Assembly (NCBI RefSeq): GCF_900104145.1
Contig: NZ_FNLB01000006.1
Location: forward strand, 2,299,501-2,363,500
DNA length: 64,000 nt
Source: Pseudovibrio sp. Tun.PSC04-5.I4
Lineage (GTDB): Bacteria > Pseudomonadota > Alphaproteobacteria > Rhizobiales > Stappiaceae
Direction: 5' to 3'
The notes beneath the pieces are model-generated. The model had not been told where the DNA came from and did no database searches. It saw nothing but the letters and a program-made list of their open reading frames with translations. Positions 27,016 through 34,622 of the stretch are shown here, in pieces (positions within the stretch are counted from its first letter, which is position 1; every line of letters begins with the position of its first letter). The translations under genes were made by a program, and so were the position numbers.

Positions 27016-28059
27016 ATGCTGCACACCGCTCCGCTCACACGCACCCTGCCCTACCCTGTTCTTGTCGCTGACATCGGCGGTACAAATGCTCGCTTTGCGC
27101 TGATTGAAGGCCCAAACAGCGCGACGATCCTTTGCGGACAGGAAAGCACCAATGCCCACGCCACTATTCAGGATGCCATTCGCGCGGCAGTTCTGGATGC
27201 TGGCCATGCAGCTCCTCGTTCAGCCGTTTTGGCTGTTGCAGCTCCTGTTTCCGGCGACAAAATTGCATTGACCAATGCAAGTTGGGTGATTGAGCCGCCC
27301 GCATTGATTGCAGAGCTCGGCTTAGAGCAGGTCGTTATTCTGAATGACTTTGAAGCACAGGGTCTGGCGCTTCCATCTCTGACATCAATGGATCTTGATC
27401 AAATTGGTGGCGGAGAGGCAAAGTCCAATACCACCAAGTTTGTGGTTGGTCCGGGCACAGGACTTGGCGCTGGCGCTTTGATCCGGTCTTGCGGCAAGTG
27501 GATCCCTGTACCGGGTGAAGGTGGGCATGTTGAACTCGGTCCATTGAGCCCTGAGGAATACCGCATCTGGCCGTTTATAGAACGGATTGGTGGACGGATT
27601 GGTGCAGAGCAAATTTTATGTGGCGCTGGTCTGGTGAGGATGGCAAAAGCCGTTTTGCAGGCAGACCGCGTAGACCGAACCTTTGAGAAACCTTCGGATG
27701 TGCCTATGGCTGCTGAGGACGGAGATGAAGTCGCACAGAAAGTGATGCGCTTGTTCTGTTCCGCGCTGGGTCGTGTCGCGGGTGATTTTGCACTTACAAA
27801 CCTTGCTGTTGGCGGTGTCTATCTTGCTGGCGGCATTGCTCCGAAGATCTCCCGTTGGTTGCACGAAGGCGAGTTTCGCGCTGCATTTGAGGCTAAAGCC
27901 CCGCATGAGACGATTATGCGCTCGATCCCGACATACATCATCACACACAGCAGCCCTGCCCTTGAGGGCCTTGCCGCTTACACGCGCGCACCTGAGGATT
28001 ACCTTGTTGAGTTGACAGGCCGCAGCTGGCATCGAGAAAGTGTTAAAAGCTCTGCCTGA
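27016..28059 (+). CDS. glk: Glucokinase
   Basis: ATP-dependent glucose kinase of the bacterial Glk (ROK-unrelated) family, 347 residues. ADIGGTNARFALIEG near residue 18 is the phosphate motif, VILNDFEAQGLAL near 111 includes the catalytic Asp, GPGTGLGAG near 150 binds ATP, and GEGGHVELGP near 171 contacts glucose. Only a weak ribosome site is visible, in line with coupling to mgsA just upstream. Confidence 0.95.
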   Translation: MLHTAPLTRTLPYPVLVADIGGTNARFALIEGPNSATILCGQESTNAHATIQDAIRAAVLDAGHAAPRSAVLAVAAPVSGDKIALTNASWVIEPPALIAELGLEQVVILNDFEAQGLALPSLTSMDLDQIGGGEAKSNTTKFVVGPGTGLGAGALIRSCGKWIPVPGEGGHVELGPLSPEEYRIWPFIERIGGRIGAEQILCGAGLVRMAKAVLQADRVDRTFEKPSDVPMAAEDGDEVAQKVMRLFCSALGRVAGDFALTNLAVGGVYLAGGIAPKISRWLHEGEFRAAFEAKAPHETIMRSIPTYIITHSSPALEGLAAYTRAPEDYLVELTGRSWHRESVKSSA

Positions 28060-28158
28060 TCGCGAGAGCCAAACAGATGCATTGCACTTGATCTGGGGAC
28101 TGGGTACAAAGTTAGTCTTTTAAAGCAGCCTGTTTTGGCAACTTGTTATGCGGAGCCT

Positions 28159-30612
28159 ATGACCTCTTCCCCGCTTCCTATTGATGCAATCCTGCCCGAG
28201 CTTCTTGAGGCTTTGGAACACTCCGTCAATGCAGTTCTGATCGCTGAACCGGGAGCTGGTAAGACAACGCGGGTTCCGCTTGCTTTGCTGGATGCACCAT
28301 GGCGCGGCGATGGGAAGATCATCGTGCTGGAACCTCGCAGATTGGCGGCTCGTGCGGCAGCACGGAGGATGGCACAAACTCTGGGCGAATCCGTTGGCGA
28401 GACGGTTGGTTACCGCGTGCGTATGGACAGCAAAATTTCCAAAAAAACACGCATTGAAGTGATCACCGAGGGTGTATTCACCCGGATGATACTGGATGAC
28501 CCAGAACTTTCTGGCATCAGTGCGGTTCTGTTTGACGAGTACCACGAGCGCTCCATGGATGGCGATCTTGGGTTGGCGCTGGCGCTGGATGTGCAAGAAG
28601 CTTTGCGTGATGATTTGCGCATTGTCCCAATGTCCGCAACGCTGGATGCAGCCGAGGTTTCTCAGTTACTCGGGGACGCCCCAATCCTGAAGAGCGAAGG
28701 TCGGCAATATCCAGTTGAGACACGTTATTTGGGACGTGATCCTCGTGGCCGACTGGAAGATCAGGTAGCACGGGCTATTCGCTCTGCGCTTGCTGAGGAC
28801 ACAGGTTCTGTTCTGGTGTTTTTGCCGGGGCAAGGCGAGATTAAACGCACTCAGTCCCTACTGGAAGGACGTGTGCCCGCAGATACGGATATTGCACCGC
28901 TGTATGGCGCGTTGGATAGCAGAGCGCAGGACCTTGCGGTTCGCCCTGCTATTCCCGGTCGTCGCAAAGTGGTGTTAACGACGGCAATTGCACAGACGTC
29001 GTTGACCATTGAAGGCGTGCGCATTGTTATCGACTCCGGCCTGTCCCGTGTCCCACGTTATGACCCGCAAACCGGACTGACACGACTTGAGACGGTGAAG
29101 GTTTCCCGAGCAACTGCCGAACAGCGTAGAGGCCGTGCTGGCCGTGTGGAACCGGGCACTTGCTACCGGCTTTGGGAAGAGGCGCAGACAAAGGCTCTGC
29201 CCGTTGCTGAAAAGCCTGAGATTTTGGAAAGTGACCTTTCCAGTTTGGTTCTGAATGTGGCCAACTGGGGTGTTACCGACCCCACTCACCTGAAGTTCAT
29301 GACACCGCCGCCAACAGCTGCATGGTCCGAAGCACGAGACCTGCTGCAAGAGCTGGATGCTTTGGATGTTGACGGGGCGCTGACCAAAGCAGGACGTGAC
29401 CTTGCCGAGTTGCCGTTGCATCCGCGTCTTGGGCATATGCTTGTGCAAGCTGCGCAAGAAGGCCAAGCAGAATTGGCGTCACTCATCGCTGTGATTATCG
29501 GAGAGCATGGGCTTGGAGGCCGTTCAACTGATTTACGCGATCGCTTGCGCCGGCTGATGCAGGACCAGACCCCGCGTGGGAAAGAAGCCCGGGTTCAGGC
29601 GAAACGATGGGTTAAACTGGCAGGCGGGCGCTCTTCCCAACGTGCTAACTTTGAAGATGCGGGCGATATCCTGAGCCTTGCTTATCCAGACAGAGTTGCA
29701 CAACAGCGCGGCGCACGAGGCAGCTTCCGTCTTGCAAATGGTCGTGGGGCACAGATGGAAGAGACCGAAAGCCTATACGCTGAAAAATTCCTCAGCATCG
29801 CGGAAGTGACTGGCACAGCAGCCCGCGCTCGTATTTTGTTGGCAGCCCCGCTTTCTTTGCACGAACTTGAGACGCGGCATGGCACGCATATCGGCTCGAA
29901 AGAGCATGTGCAACTCACACCAGAAGGTGCGATTAAAGCGGTTCGCCAACGCGTATTTGGCAAGCTGGTTCTGGATGAGAAGAAGATCTCTAACCCAGAT
30001 CCTGAAGCAATCACTGACGCGCTCATGGATTTGGTTTCTCGTAAAGGGTCTGCGCGTTTGCCGTGGAGTAAAGACCAGCTCCGGTATCGTGGCCGCGTCA
30101 CTTATCTGTGCGAGACTATCGGCGAGAACTGGCCGGATCTCAGTGACAAAGCGCTTGATACCGACTTTTCGTGGCTGCGCCCATTCCTAGCTGGCAAAAC
30201 AGCCGTCTCACAGATAGATGCGGGTACACTTGGTGATGCGCTCTCAACTCTTGTGCCATGGGAATTGAGCAGTGAGCTCGATAAGCTCACACCATCCCAC
30301 TTTGTGGTTCCCACAGGGTCACGTATTGCGATTGAGTATGGTGGAGACCAAGGGCCTATGCTCTCGGTTCGTGTGCAGGAACTGTTCGGTTTGGCTGAGC
30401 ACCCTAGTATCTGCGGCGGAAGGATTCAGTTGGTTTTGCAACTGCTTTCTCCTGCACAACGACCCATTCAGATCACAAAGGATTTACCGGGGTTCTGGAA
30501 AGGATCATGGGCAGACGTCAAGGCCGATATGAAAGGCCAGTATCCCAGACATCCATGGCCGGATAATCCGTTGGAGGCGCAAGCTACGCGGCGTGTGAAG
30601 CCACGGAAATAG
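28159..30612 (+). CDS. hrpB: ATP-dependent helicase HrpB
   Basis: Large DEAH-box RNA helicase-like protein of 817 residues. Walker A is AEPGAGKTTRVPLALL near 34-49, the DExH box is VLFDEYHERSMDGDLGLAL near 128, the SAT motif is MSATLDA, and motif VI appears as EQRRGRAGRVEPG. The C-terminal half is the HrpB-specific region ending in HPWPDNP, GRQYP-type and KR-rich residues. Its cellular role in bacteria is not well defined. I chose the ATG at 28159 in preference to a TTG eight codons upstream. Confidence 0.94.
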   Translation: MTSSPLPIDAILPELLEALEHSVNAVLIAEPGAGKTTRVPLALLDAPWRGDGKIIVLEPRRLAARAAARRMAQTLGESVGETVGYRVRMDSKISKKTRIEVITEGVFTRMILDDPELSGISAVLFDEYHERSMDGDLGLALALDVQEALRDDLRIVPMSATLDAAEVSQLLGDAPILKSEGRQYPVETRYLGRDPRGRLEDQVARAIRSALAEDTGSVLVFLPGQGEIKRTQSLLEGRVPADTDIAPLYGALDSRAQDLAVRPAIPGRRKVVLTTAIAQTSLTIEGVRIVIDSGLSRVPRYDPQTGLTRLETVKVSRATAEQRRGRAGRVEPGTCYRLWEEAQTKALPVAEKPEILESDLSSLVLNVANWGVTDPTHLKFMTPPPTAAWSEARDLLQELDALDVDGALTKAGRDLAELPLHPRLGHMLVQAAQEGQAELASLIAVIIGEHGLGGRSTDLRDRLRRLMQDQTPRGKEARVQAKRWVKLAGGRSSQRANFEDAGDILSLAYPDRVAQQRGARGSFRLANGRGAQMEETESLYAEKFLSIAEVTGTAARARILLAAPLSLHELETRHGTHIGSKEHVQLTPEGAIKAVRQRVFGKLVLDEKKISNPDPEAITDALMDLVSRKGSARLPWSKDQLRYRGRVTYLCETIGENWPDLSDKALDTDFSWLRPFLAGKTAVSQIDAGTLGDALSTLVPWELSSELDKLTPSHFVVPTGSRIAIEYGGDQGPMLSVRVQELFGLAEHPSICGGRIQLVLQLLSPAQRPIQITKDLPGFWKGSWADVKADMKGQYPRHPWPDNPLEAQATRRVKPRK

Positions 30613-30641
30613 GTTGCACGCATTTTCTCAGCGTCACGCAT

Positions 30642-30674
30642 AAAAAAAGCCGAGGAGCTTAATTGCTCCCCGGC
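30642..30674 (-). terminator. Intrinsic terminator of bfr
   Basis: GCCGaGGAGC pairs with GCTCCcCGGC around a six-base loop, and the minus strand continues with seven T. It closes the bacterioferritin transcript and separates it from convergent hrpB. Confidence 0.85.
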
Positions 30675-30699
30675 CTCTCAAAATTCAATTCCGAAAAGC

Positions 30700-31185
30700 T
30701 TATTCGCTTTCGTTCGCTGGGGTTGCCTGAAGCAAACCATAGCGCTCGACGCCAATTTTTTCCAAAAGTTCCAGTTGGGTTTCGAGGAAGTCAATGTGAC
30801 CTTCTTCGTCTGCCATCAGATCTTCGAAAAGCTTCATGGTGACGTAATCACCTTCGTCGCGGCATACTTCACGCGCTTCTTTGTAGAGAGCACGCGCGGA
30901 GTATTCGCCAGCCAGATCACACTCAAGGCATTCCTTGAGGTCCTGCCCGATGCGAAGTGGATCCAGTGTCTGAAGGTTTGGGTGACCTTCCAGGAAAATG
31001 ATACGCTCGATGAGTTTATCGGCGTGCTGCATTTCCTCAATGGATTCTTCACGTTCTTTTTTTGCAAGCTTGGTAAAGCCCCAATCTTCAAGAAGACGGA
31101 AGTGCAACCAATATTGGCTGACTGCAGTCAACTCGTGGCGTAGCGCCTTATTGAGATATTCCAGTACCTTTGGTTCGCCCTTCAT
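30700..31185 (-). CDS. bfr: Bacterioferritin
   Basis: Haem-containing iron-storage protein that forms a 24-mer shell. In its 161 residues all ferroxidase ligands are present (E18, E51, H54, E94, E127, H130) and the haem-ligand methionine is M52. The C-terminus ends in a variable tail. The bacterioferritin-associated ferredoxin gene lies 53 bp upstream on the same strand, so both are probably made together. Confidence 0.97.
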   Translation of the reverse strand: MKGEPKVLEYLNKALRHELTAVSQYWLHFRLLEDWGFTKLAKKEREESIEEMQHADKLIERIIFLEGHPNLQTLDPLRIGQDLKECLECDLAGEYSARALYKEAREVCRDEGDYVTMKLFEDLMADEEGHIDFLETQLELLEKIGVERYGLLQATPANESE

Positions 31186-31204
31186 GTCACCTACTCCTTG
31201 GCAA

Positions 31205-31230
31205 TCAGTGGTCTAGAAGTTTTTAGAATA
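31205..31230 (-). promoter_or_regulatory. Possible iron-control site between bfd and bfr
   Basis: TCTAGAA at 31212-31218 and TTTAGAA at 31222-31228 are two near-identical half-sites ten bases apart. TTTAGAA resembles one half of the Irr-type box known from alphaproteobacteria, but the full inverted form is not seen here, so the assignment is weak. Confidence 0.25.
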
Positions 31231-31238
31231 ATTCCAAG

Positions 31239-31448
31239 TTACTGTCCAGAGTCATCTTTAACTTGTCCAGCCTCAGCATATACAACTTCGATGATGCTTT
31301 TAAAGCAACCACCACATTTTGGCCTATAGCCCAGATGACGAAAGACAGCCCCCGGAGTGGGAACCCCCCCTTCAGGATTGTCGCAAAGCTCACGGGCAGC
31401 TTGTTTTATTTGTTTGTCAGTGATGACGTTGCAATGGCAAATGATCAT
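31239..31448 (-). CDS. bfd: Bacterioferritin-associated ferredoxin
   Basis: A 69-residue [2Fe-2S] protein that reduces and releases iron from bacterioferritin. Its four cysteines are C4 and C6 (ICHC) and C45 and C48 (PKCGGC), the fer2_BFD pattern. Its position next to bfr is the usual one. Confidence 0.94.
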   Translation of the reverse strand: MIICHCNVITDKQIKQAARELCDNPEGGVPTPGAVFRHLGYRPKCGGCFKSIIEVVYAEAGQVKDDSGQ

Positions 31449-31564
31449 TGATGGCTGCTTTCAGGCTCCCAATTTGGCTTGCAAAGCTCTATATAATCTG
31501 TAGTTCTTTAAAACTAGAGCATAAAAGTAGAGTTTCATAAGTTCCTATCACGAGCAAAACCCCA

Positions 31565-32326
31565 ATGAACACCAACCAAACGACGACGGATTATCGCAAA
31601 ACAATCGTTTTGACAGGCGCGAGCCGTGGAATCGGACACGCGACTGTAAAAAAATTCTCGTCAGCAGGATATCGGGTCATTACCTGCTCCAGACAACCCT
31701 TCTCAGACAAATGTCCATGGCCGTCCGGCCCTGAAGACCACATTGAAGTGGATCTTGGAGATGAAGTGAATCTCGAAAAAGCCGTTCTTCAAATCAAAGA
31801 ACGGCTCAAAGAAAACGGCTCCCAGTTACACGCGCTTGTCAACAACGCAGGCATCAGCCCCAAGAATGAGAATGGCCAACGCCCGGATTCTCTAAGCACG
31901 CCTATGCAAACATGGCGGGATGTGTTTCAGGTAAATTTCTTTGCACCAATTATGCTCGCTCGTGGATTGTTTGAAGAACTAAAAAGAGCGAGAGGCTCGG
32001 TGGTCAACGTGACTTCCATTGCCGGTGGCCGCGTTCACCCCTTTGCAGGCACAGCTTACGCAACCTCTAAAGCAGCTCTTGCCTCTCTGACACGAGAAAT
32101 GGCGGCTGATTTTGGCCCGCATGGTGTGCGCGTGAACGCGATAGCACCGGGCGAGATTGATACGTCAATCCTGTCTCCGGGTACGGATAAGATCGTTGAG
32201 ACCATTCCGATGCGCCGCCTTGGTACAACAACTGAGGTTGCCGACACCATCTACTTCCTGTGCTCTGCACCGTCCTCTTATGTGACTGGCGCAGAAATCC
32301 ACATCAACGGTGGTCAACACGTTTAA
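31565..32326 (+). CDS. SDR family NAD(P)-dependent oxidoreductase
   Basis: Classical short-chain dehydrogenase of 253 residues. The nucleotide motif is TGASRGIG (17-24), VNNAG near 94 is present, the catalytic Ser is in VTSIAGG, and YATSK gives the Tyr and Lys; the C-terminal YVTGAEIHINGGQ is also typical. The arginine pair in CSRQ after the second strand hints at NADP(H). The substrate cannot be inferred. It stands alone with its own terminator. Confidence 0.9.
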   Translation: MNTNQTTTDYRKTIVLTGASRGIGHATVKKFSSAGYRVITCSRQPFSDKCPWPSGPEDHIEVDLGDEVNLEKAVLQIKERLKENGSQLHALVNNAGISPKNENGQRPDSLSTPMQTWRDVFQVNFFAPIMLARGLFEELKRARGSVVNVTSIAGGRVHPFAGTAYATSKAALASLTREMAADFGPHGVRVNAIAPGEIDTSILSPGTDKIVETIPMRRLGTTTEVADTIYFLCSAPSSYVTGAEIHINGGQHV

Positions 32327-32352
32327 GCAAACTGCTCAGGATAGATATGAAG

Positions 32353-32378
32353 GCGCGCAGGGTTCTGTGCGCTTTTTT
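32353..32378 (+). terminator. Intrinsic terminator of the SDR gene
   Basis: GCGCgCA pairs with TGtGCGC around a six-base loop, followed by six T. Confidence 0.75.
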
Positions 32379-32515
32379 ATTGCACTTACAGTCCTTGAAC
32401 AGATGAGAAACGGCAATATTGCCTAATATTTTTTGATTAGTAATATTTTAGAGAAACCCTGATTTAATAGTGTTGGTTTTATTTATTTAAGCATTGCACA
32501 TGATCGGGGGATCCT

Positions 32516-33241
32516 ATGCCAGCTATCAATCTTAAAAGAGCGCCTTTTGTTCTTTATGGCATGGTTTTTGTCATCGTTCTGCTGGGTATTTTCCAGCAAG
32601 TGTTTGTTGACACTGTTGGCATCGAAACGCCGTTGAAAGACCTACGCCACATCTCGTTGGATGACGAACTCAACCTCGGTGCATGGTTCTCTTCCATGGT
32701 GATGCTGTGCATTGCCGGCTTGGCAGCCCTCATCGGTATACTTGAGAGGCATTCCTCCAAGCCTCAGAACTGGCCTTACTGGATGGGGTTGGCCTTCGGG
32801 TTTTTGTACATGTCGGTTGATGAGAACATCGGCATCCACGAAGTGACAATTGACCCGCTGCGCACTGCGTTTGATCTGAGTGGGGCGCTTTACTTTGCCT
32901 GGGTTATTCCCGGCGCCGTGTTGGTTGCTACGCTAGGTCTTGTGTATCTGCGGTTTCTGGCGCGTGTTCCGCGGAAGTTTGCGATTCTGTTTGTTATCTC
33001 CGGCAGCATTTATCTGGGCGGGGCCATCGGGTTTGAAATGCTGGGGGCTGGGTTTGCAGGGAGCGAGGGCTATGACGCGCTCGGCTATAAAATCTTCTAC
33101 ATTCTGGAAGAAACGTTTGAGCTGGTTGGCCTAACAACCTTCCTCTCTGCTCTGCTCACCTACTTTGGTGAGATCCACAGCTATGCAGCGCTCACCTTCA
33201 AAAAAGAGATGCGGGCTGGCTATGTCAACTCTGAGAAGTGA
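32516..33241 (+). CDS. Unrecognised integral membrane protein
   Basis: A 241-residue protein with about six hydrophobic segments (for example VLYGMVFVIVLLGIFQQVF near 13, WFSSMVMLCIAGLAALIG near 57). I do not recognise the family. Three acidic blocks next to or within membrane segments stand out: LDDELNLGAWFSS, SVDENIGIHE and ILEETFELVG. Such spaced acidic and histidine residues in a membrane protein could bind a metal or support proton movement, which is speculation. The ATG follows a GGGGG stretch. It stands alone between the SDR and the cox-like genes. Confidence 0.75.
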   Translation: MPAINLKRAPFVLYGMVFVIVLLGIFQQVFVDTVGIETPLKDLRHISLDDELNLGAWFSSMVMLCIAGLAALIGILERHSSKPQNWPYWMGLAFGFLYMSVDENIGIHEVTIDPLRTAFDLSGALYFAWVIPGAVLVATLGLVYLRFLARVPRKFAILFVISGSIYLGGAIGFEMLGAGFAGSEGYDALGYKIFYILEETFELVGLTTFLSALLTYFGEIHSYAALTFKKEMRAGYVNSEK

Positions 33242-33279
33242 GGAGAAGGGACACAGCCCCTTCCCTCTGATTTTTCATC

Positions 33280-34080
33280 TTACACAGATGCTGCAACTGC
33301 ACGCTTTGCCATGACAGTCACCAGATTGGCGCGGTACGCCGCTGAGCCGTGAAGATCTGACAGCATGTTGTCTGCTGAGGGTGCAATGCCTGCCACCGCA
33401 TCAGCTGCCCAATTGCCATCCAGCGCCTTTTCCATATCTGGCATACGGAAGACACCTTCCTGACCAGCACCGGAAACAGCGACACGAGCACCTGCGCTTG
33501 TTTTGGCAACAAACACACCAGCCATCGCATAGCGAGATGCCGGGTTCGGGAACTTGGCGTAGGCCGTGTTGGATGCCAGCGGAAACACAACCGCAGTCAC
33601 GATTTCATCGTCATCCAGCGCTGTCTCAAACATGCCGGTGAAGAAATCTTCCGCAGAGAATTCGCGCTTGTTGGTTTCAACAGTTGCGCCGAGTGCCAGC
33701 AGAGCAGCCGGGTAGTCCGCTGCCGGGTCATTGTTGGCGATTGAACCACCAAGCGTACCCATATGGCGAACGTGCGGATCACCAATGGTGCTGGCAAGAT
33801 CAGCCAGCCCCGGAAGAGCCGCTTTGATATCGCTATTACCAGCAACATCTGCATGACAGGTGGCAGCACCAATGCGGATGGACCCATCAGCCTGTTTAAC
33901 GATGCCGCTCATTTCATCAATATGACGCAGGTCGATCAGGTCACTTGGCGAGGCAAGACGTTGCTTCATGGTTGGGATCAAAGTCTGACCACCAGAAAGC
34001 AGCTTGCCGTCCTCTGCGTTTTTGAGCATTGCCGCGGCATCTGACACTGTTGATGCGCGATGGTATTTTGTTTCGTACAT
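33280..34080 (-). CDS. coxM: FAD-binding medium subunit of a CO-dehydrogenase/xanthine dehydrogenase-family enzyme
   Basis: The flavoprotein subunit (266 residues) of a molybdenum hydroxylase. The FAD phosphate motifs are GGQTLIPTMKQRL near residue 30 and GTLGGSIANNDPAADYP near 108, both typical of CoxM. It passes electrons from the iron-sulphur subunit to the acceptor. GGAGG precedes the ATG. It is the last gene of the series, after coxL and a TPR-like gene. Confidence 0.9.
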   Translation of the reverse strand: MYETKYHRASTVSDAAAMLKNAEDGKLLSGGQTLIPTMKQRLASPSDLIDLRHIDEMSGIVKQADGSIRIGAATCHADVAGNSDIKAALPGLADLASTIGDPHVRHMGTLGGSIANNDPAADYPAALLALGATVETNKREFSAEDFFTGMFETALDDDEIVTAVVFPLASNTAYAKFPNPASRYAMAGVFVAKTSAGARVAVSGAGQEGVFRMPDMEKALDGNWAADAVAGIAPSADNMLSDLHGSAAYRANLVTVMAKRAVAASV

Positions 34081-34129
34081 TTATAGCCTCCCATCCCTCT
34101 TAAGGGCCTTTGGCAGAGTTACTATGAGC

Positions 34130-34618
34130 TTATTCAAAAATTTGAGCTTTCGGAAATGGAATAGCTTCCAGATCAGAAAAGAAAATTTTGCGGTTCTGCT
34201 CCCCGTCGATCAGCTGGCCAAGCCGAGCAGCCCTTTCATATAGGGCTGCCGCTTTGCTCTGGTCTCCGGCAAGTAACGTGGCGCGTGCCAACAATTCATG
34301 AGCATAGGCGTGGTCATATTCCGCCATGTCCTCCTTGTTGGTCTCGGTCAGCTCCATTGTCTTTTCGGCATATCGCATGGCTGCTTCGCCATTGCCTTGA
34401 AGAACATGGATGCGGCCGACGAGCCACAACCCGCGTTGATGATTTTTCTTGGTTCCGGCCTGAAGCCAGTGCCAAAGGCTGGCATGGGCAACATGGAGCA
34501 GTTCGTCATTGTCCTCGTGCGTGCGGTCCTGCTTTTCGAGCAGAGACCAGGCACGCTGATTGAGTTCAATGGCGATAGATCTGTGATCCAGTGCCTGTGT
34601 GTTGCCAGCCTCGTTCAC
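34130..34618 (-). CDS. TPR-like protein inside the cox cluster
   Basis: A 162-residue soluble, mostly helical protein. Residues about 60-135 look like two to three degenerate TPR units (GLWLVGRIHVLQGNGEAAMRY, HAYAHELLARATLLAGDQSK - given in parts). Start is a GTG, with GGAG lying in the end of coxL, so the two genes are probably coupled. A TPR protein between the large and medium subunit genes may help to assemble the enzyme or insert its cofactor, but this is inference; it is not a standard cox gene. Confidence 0.7.
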   Translation of the reverse strand: MNEAGNTQALDHRSIAIELNQRAWSLLEKQDRTHEDNDELLHVAHASLWHWLQAGTKKNHQRGLWLVGRIHVLQGNGEAAMRYAEKTMELTETNKEDMAEYDHAYAHELLARATLLAGDQSKAAALYERAARLGQLIDGEQNRKIFFSDLEAIPFPKAQIFE

Positions 34619-34622
34619 TGTT

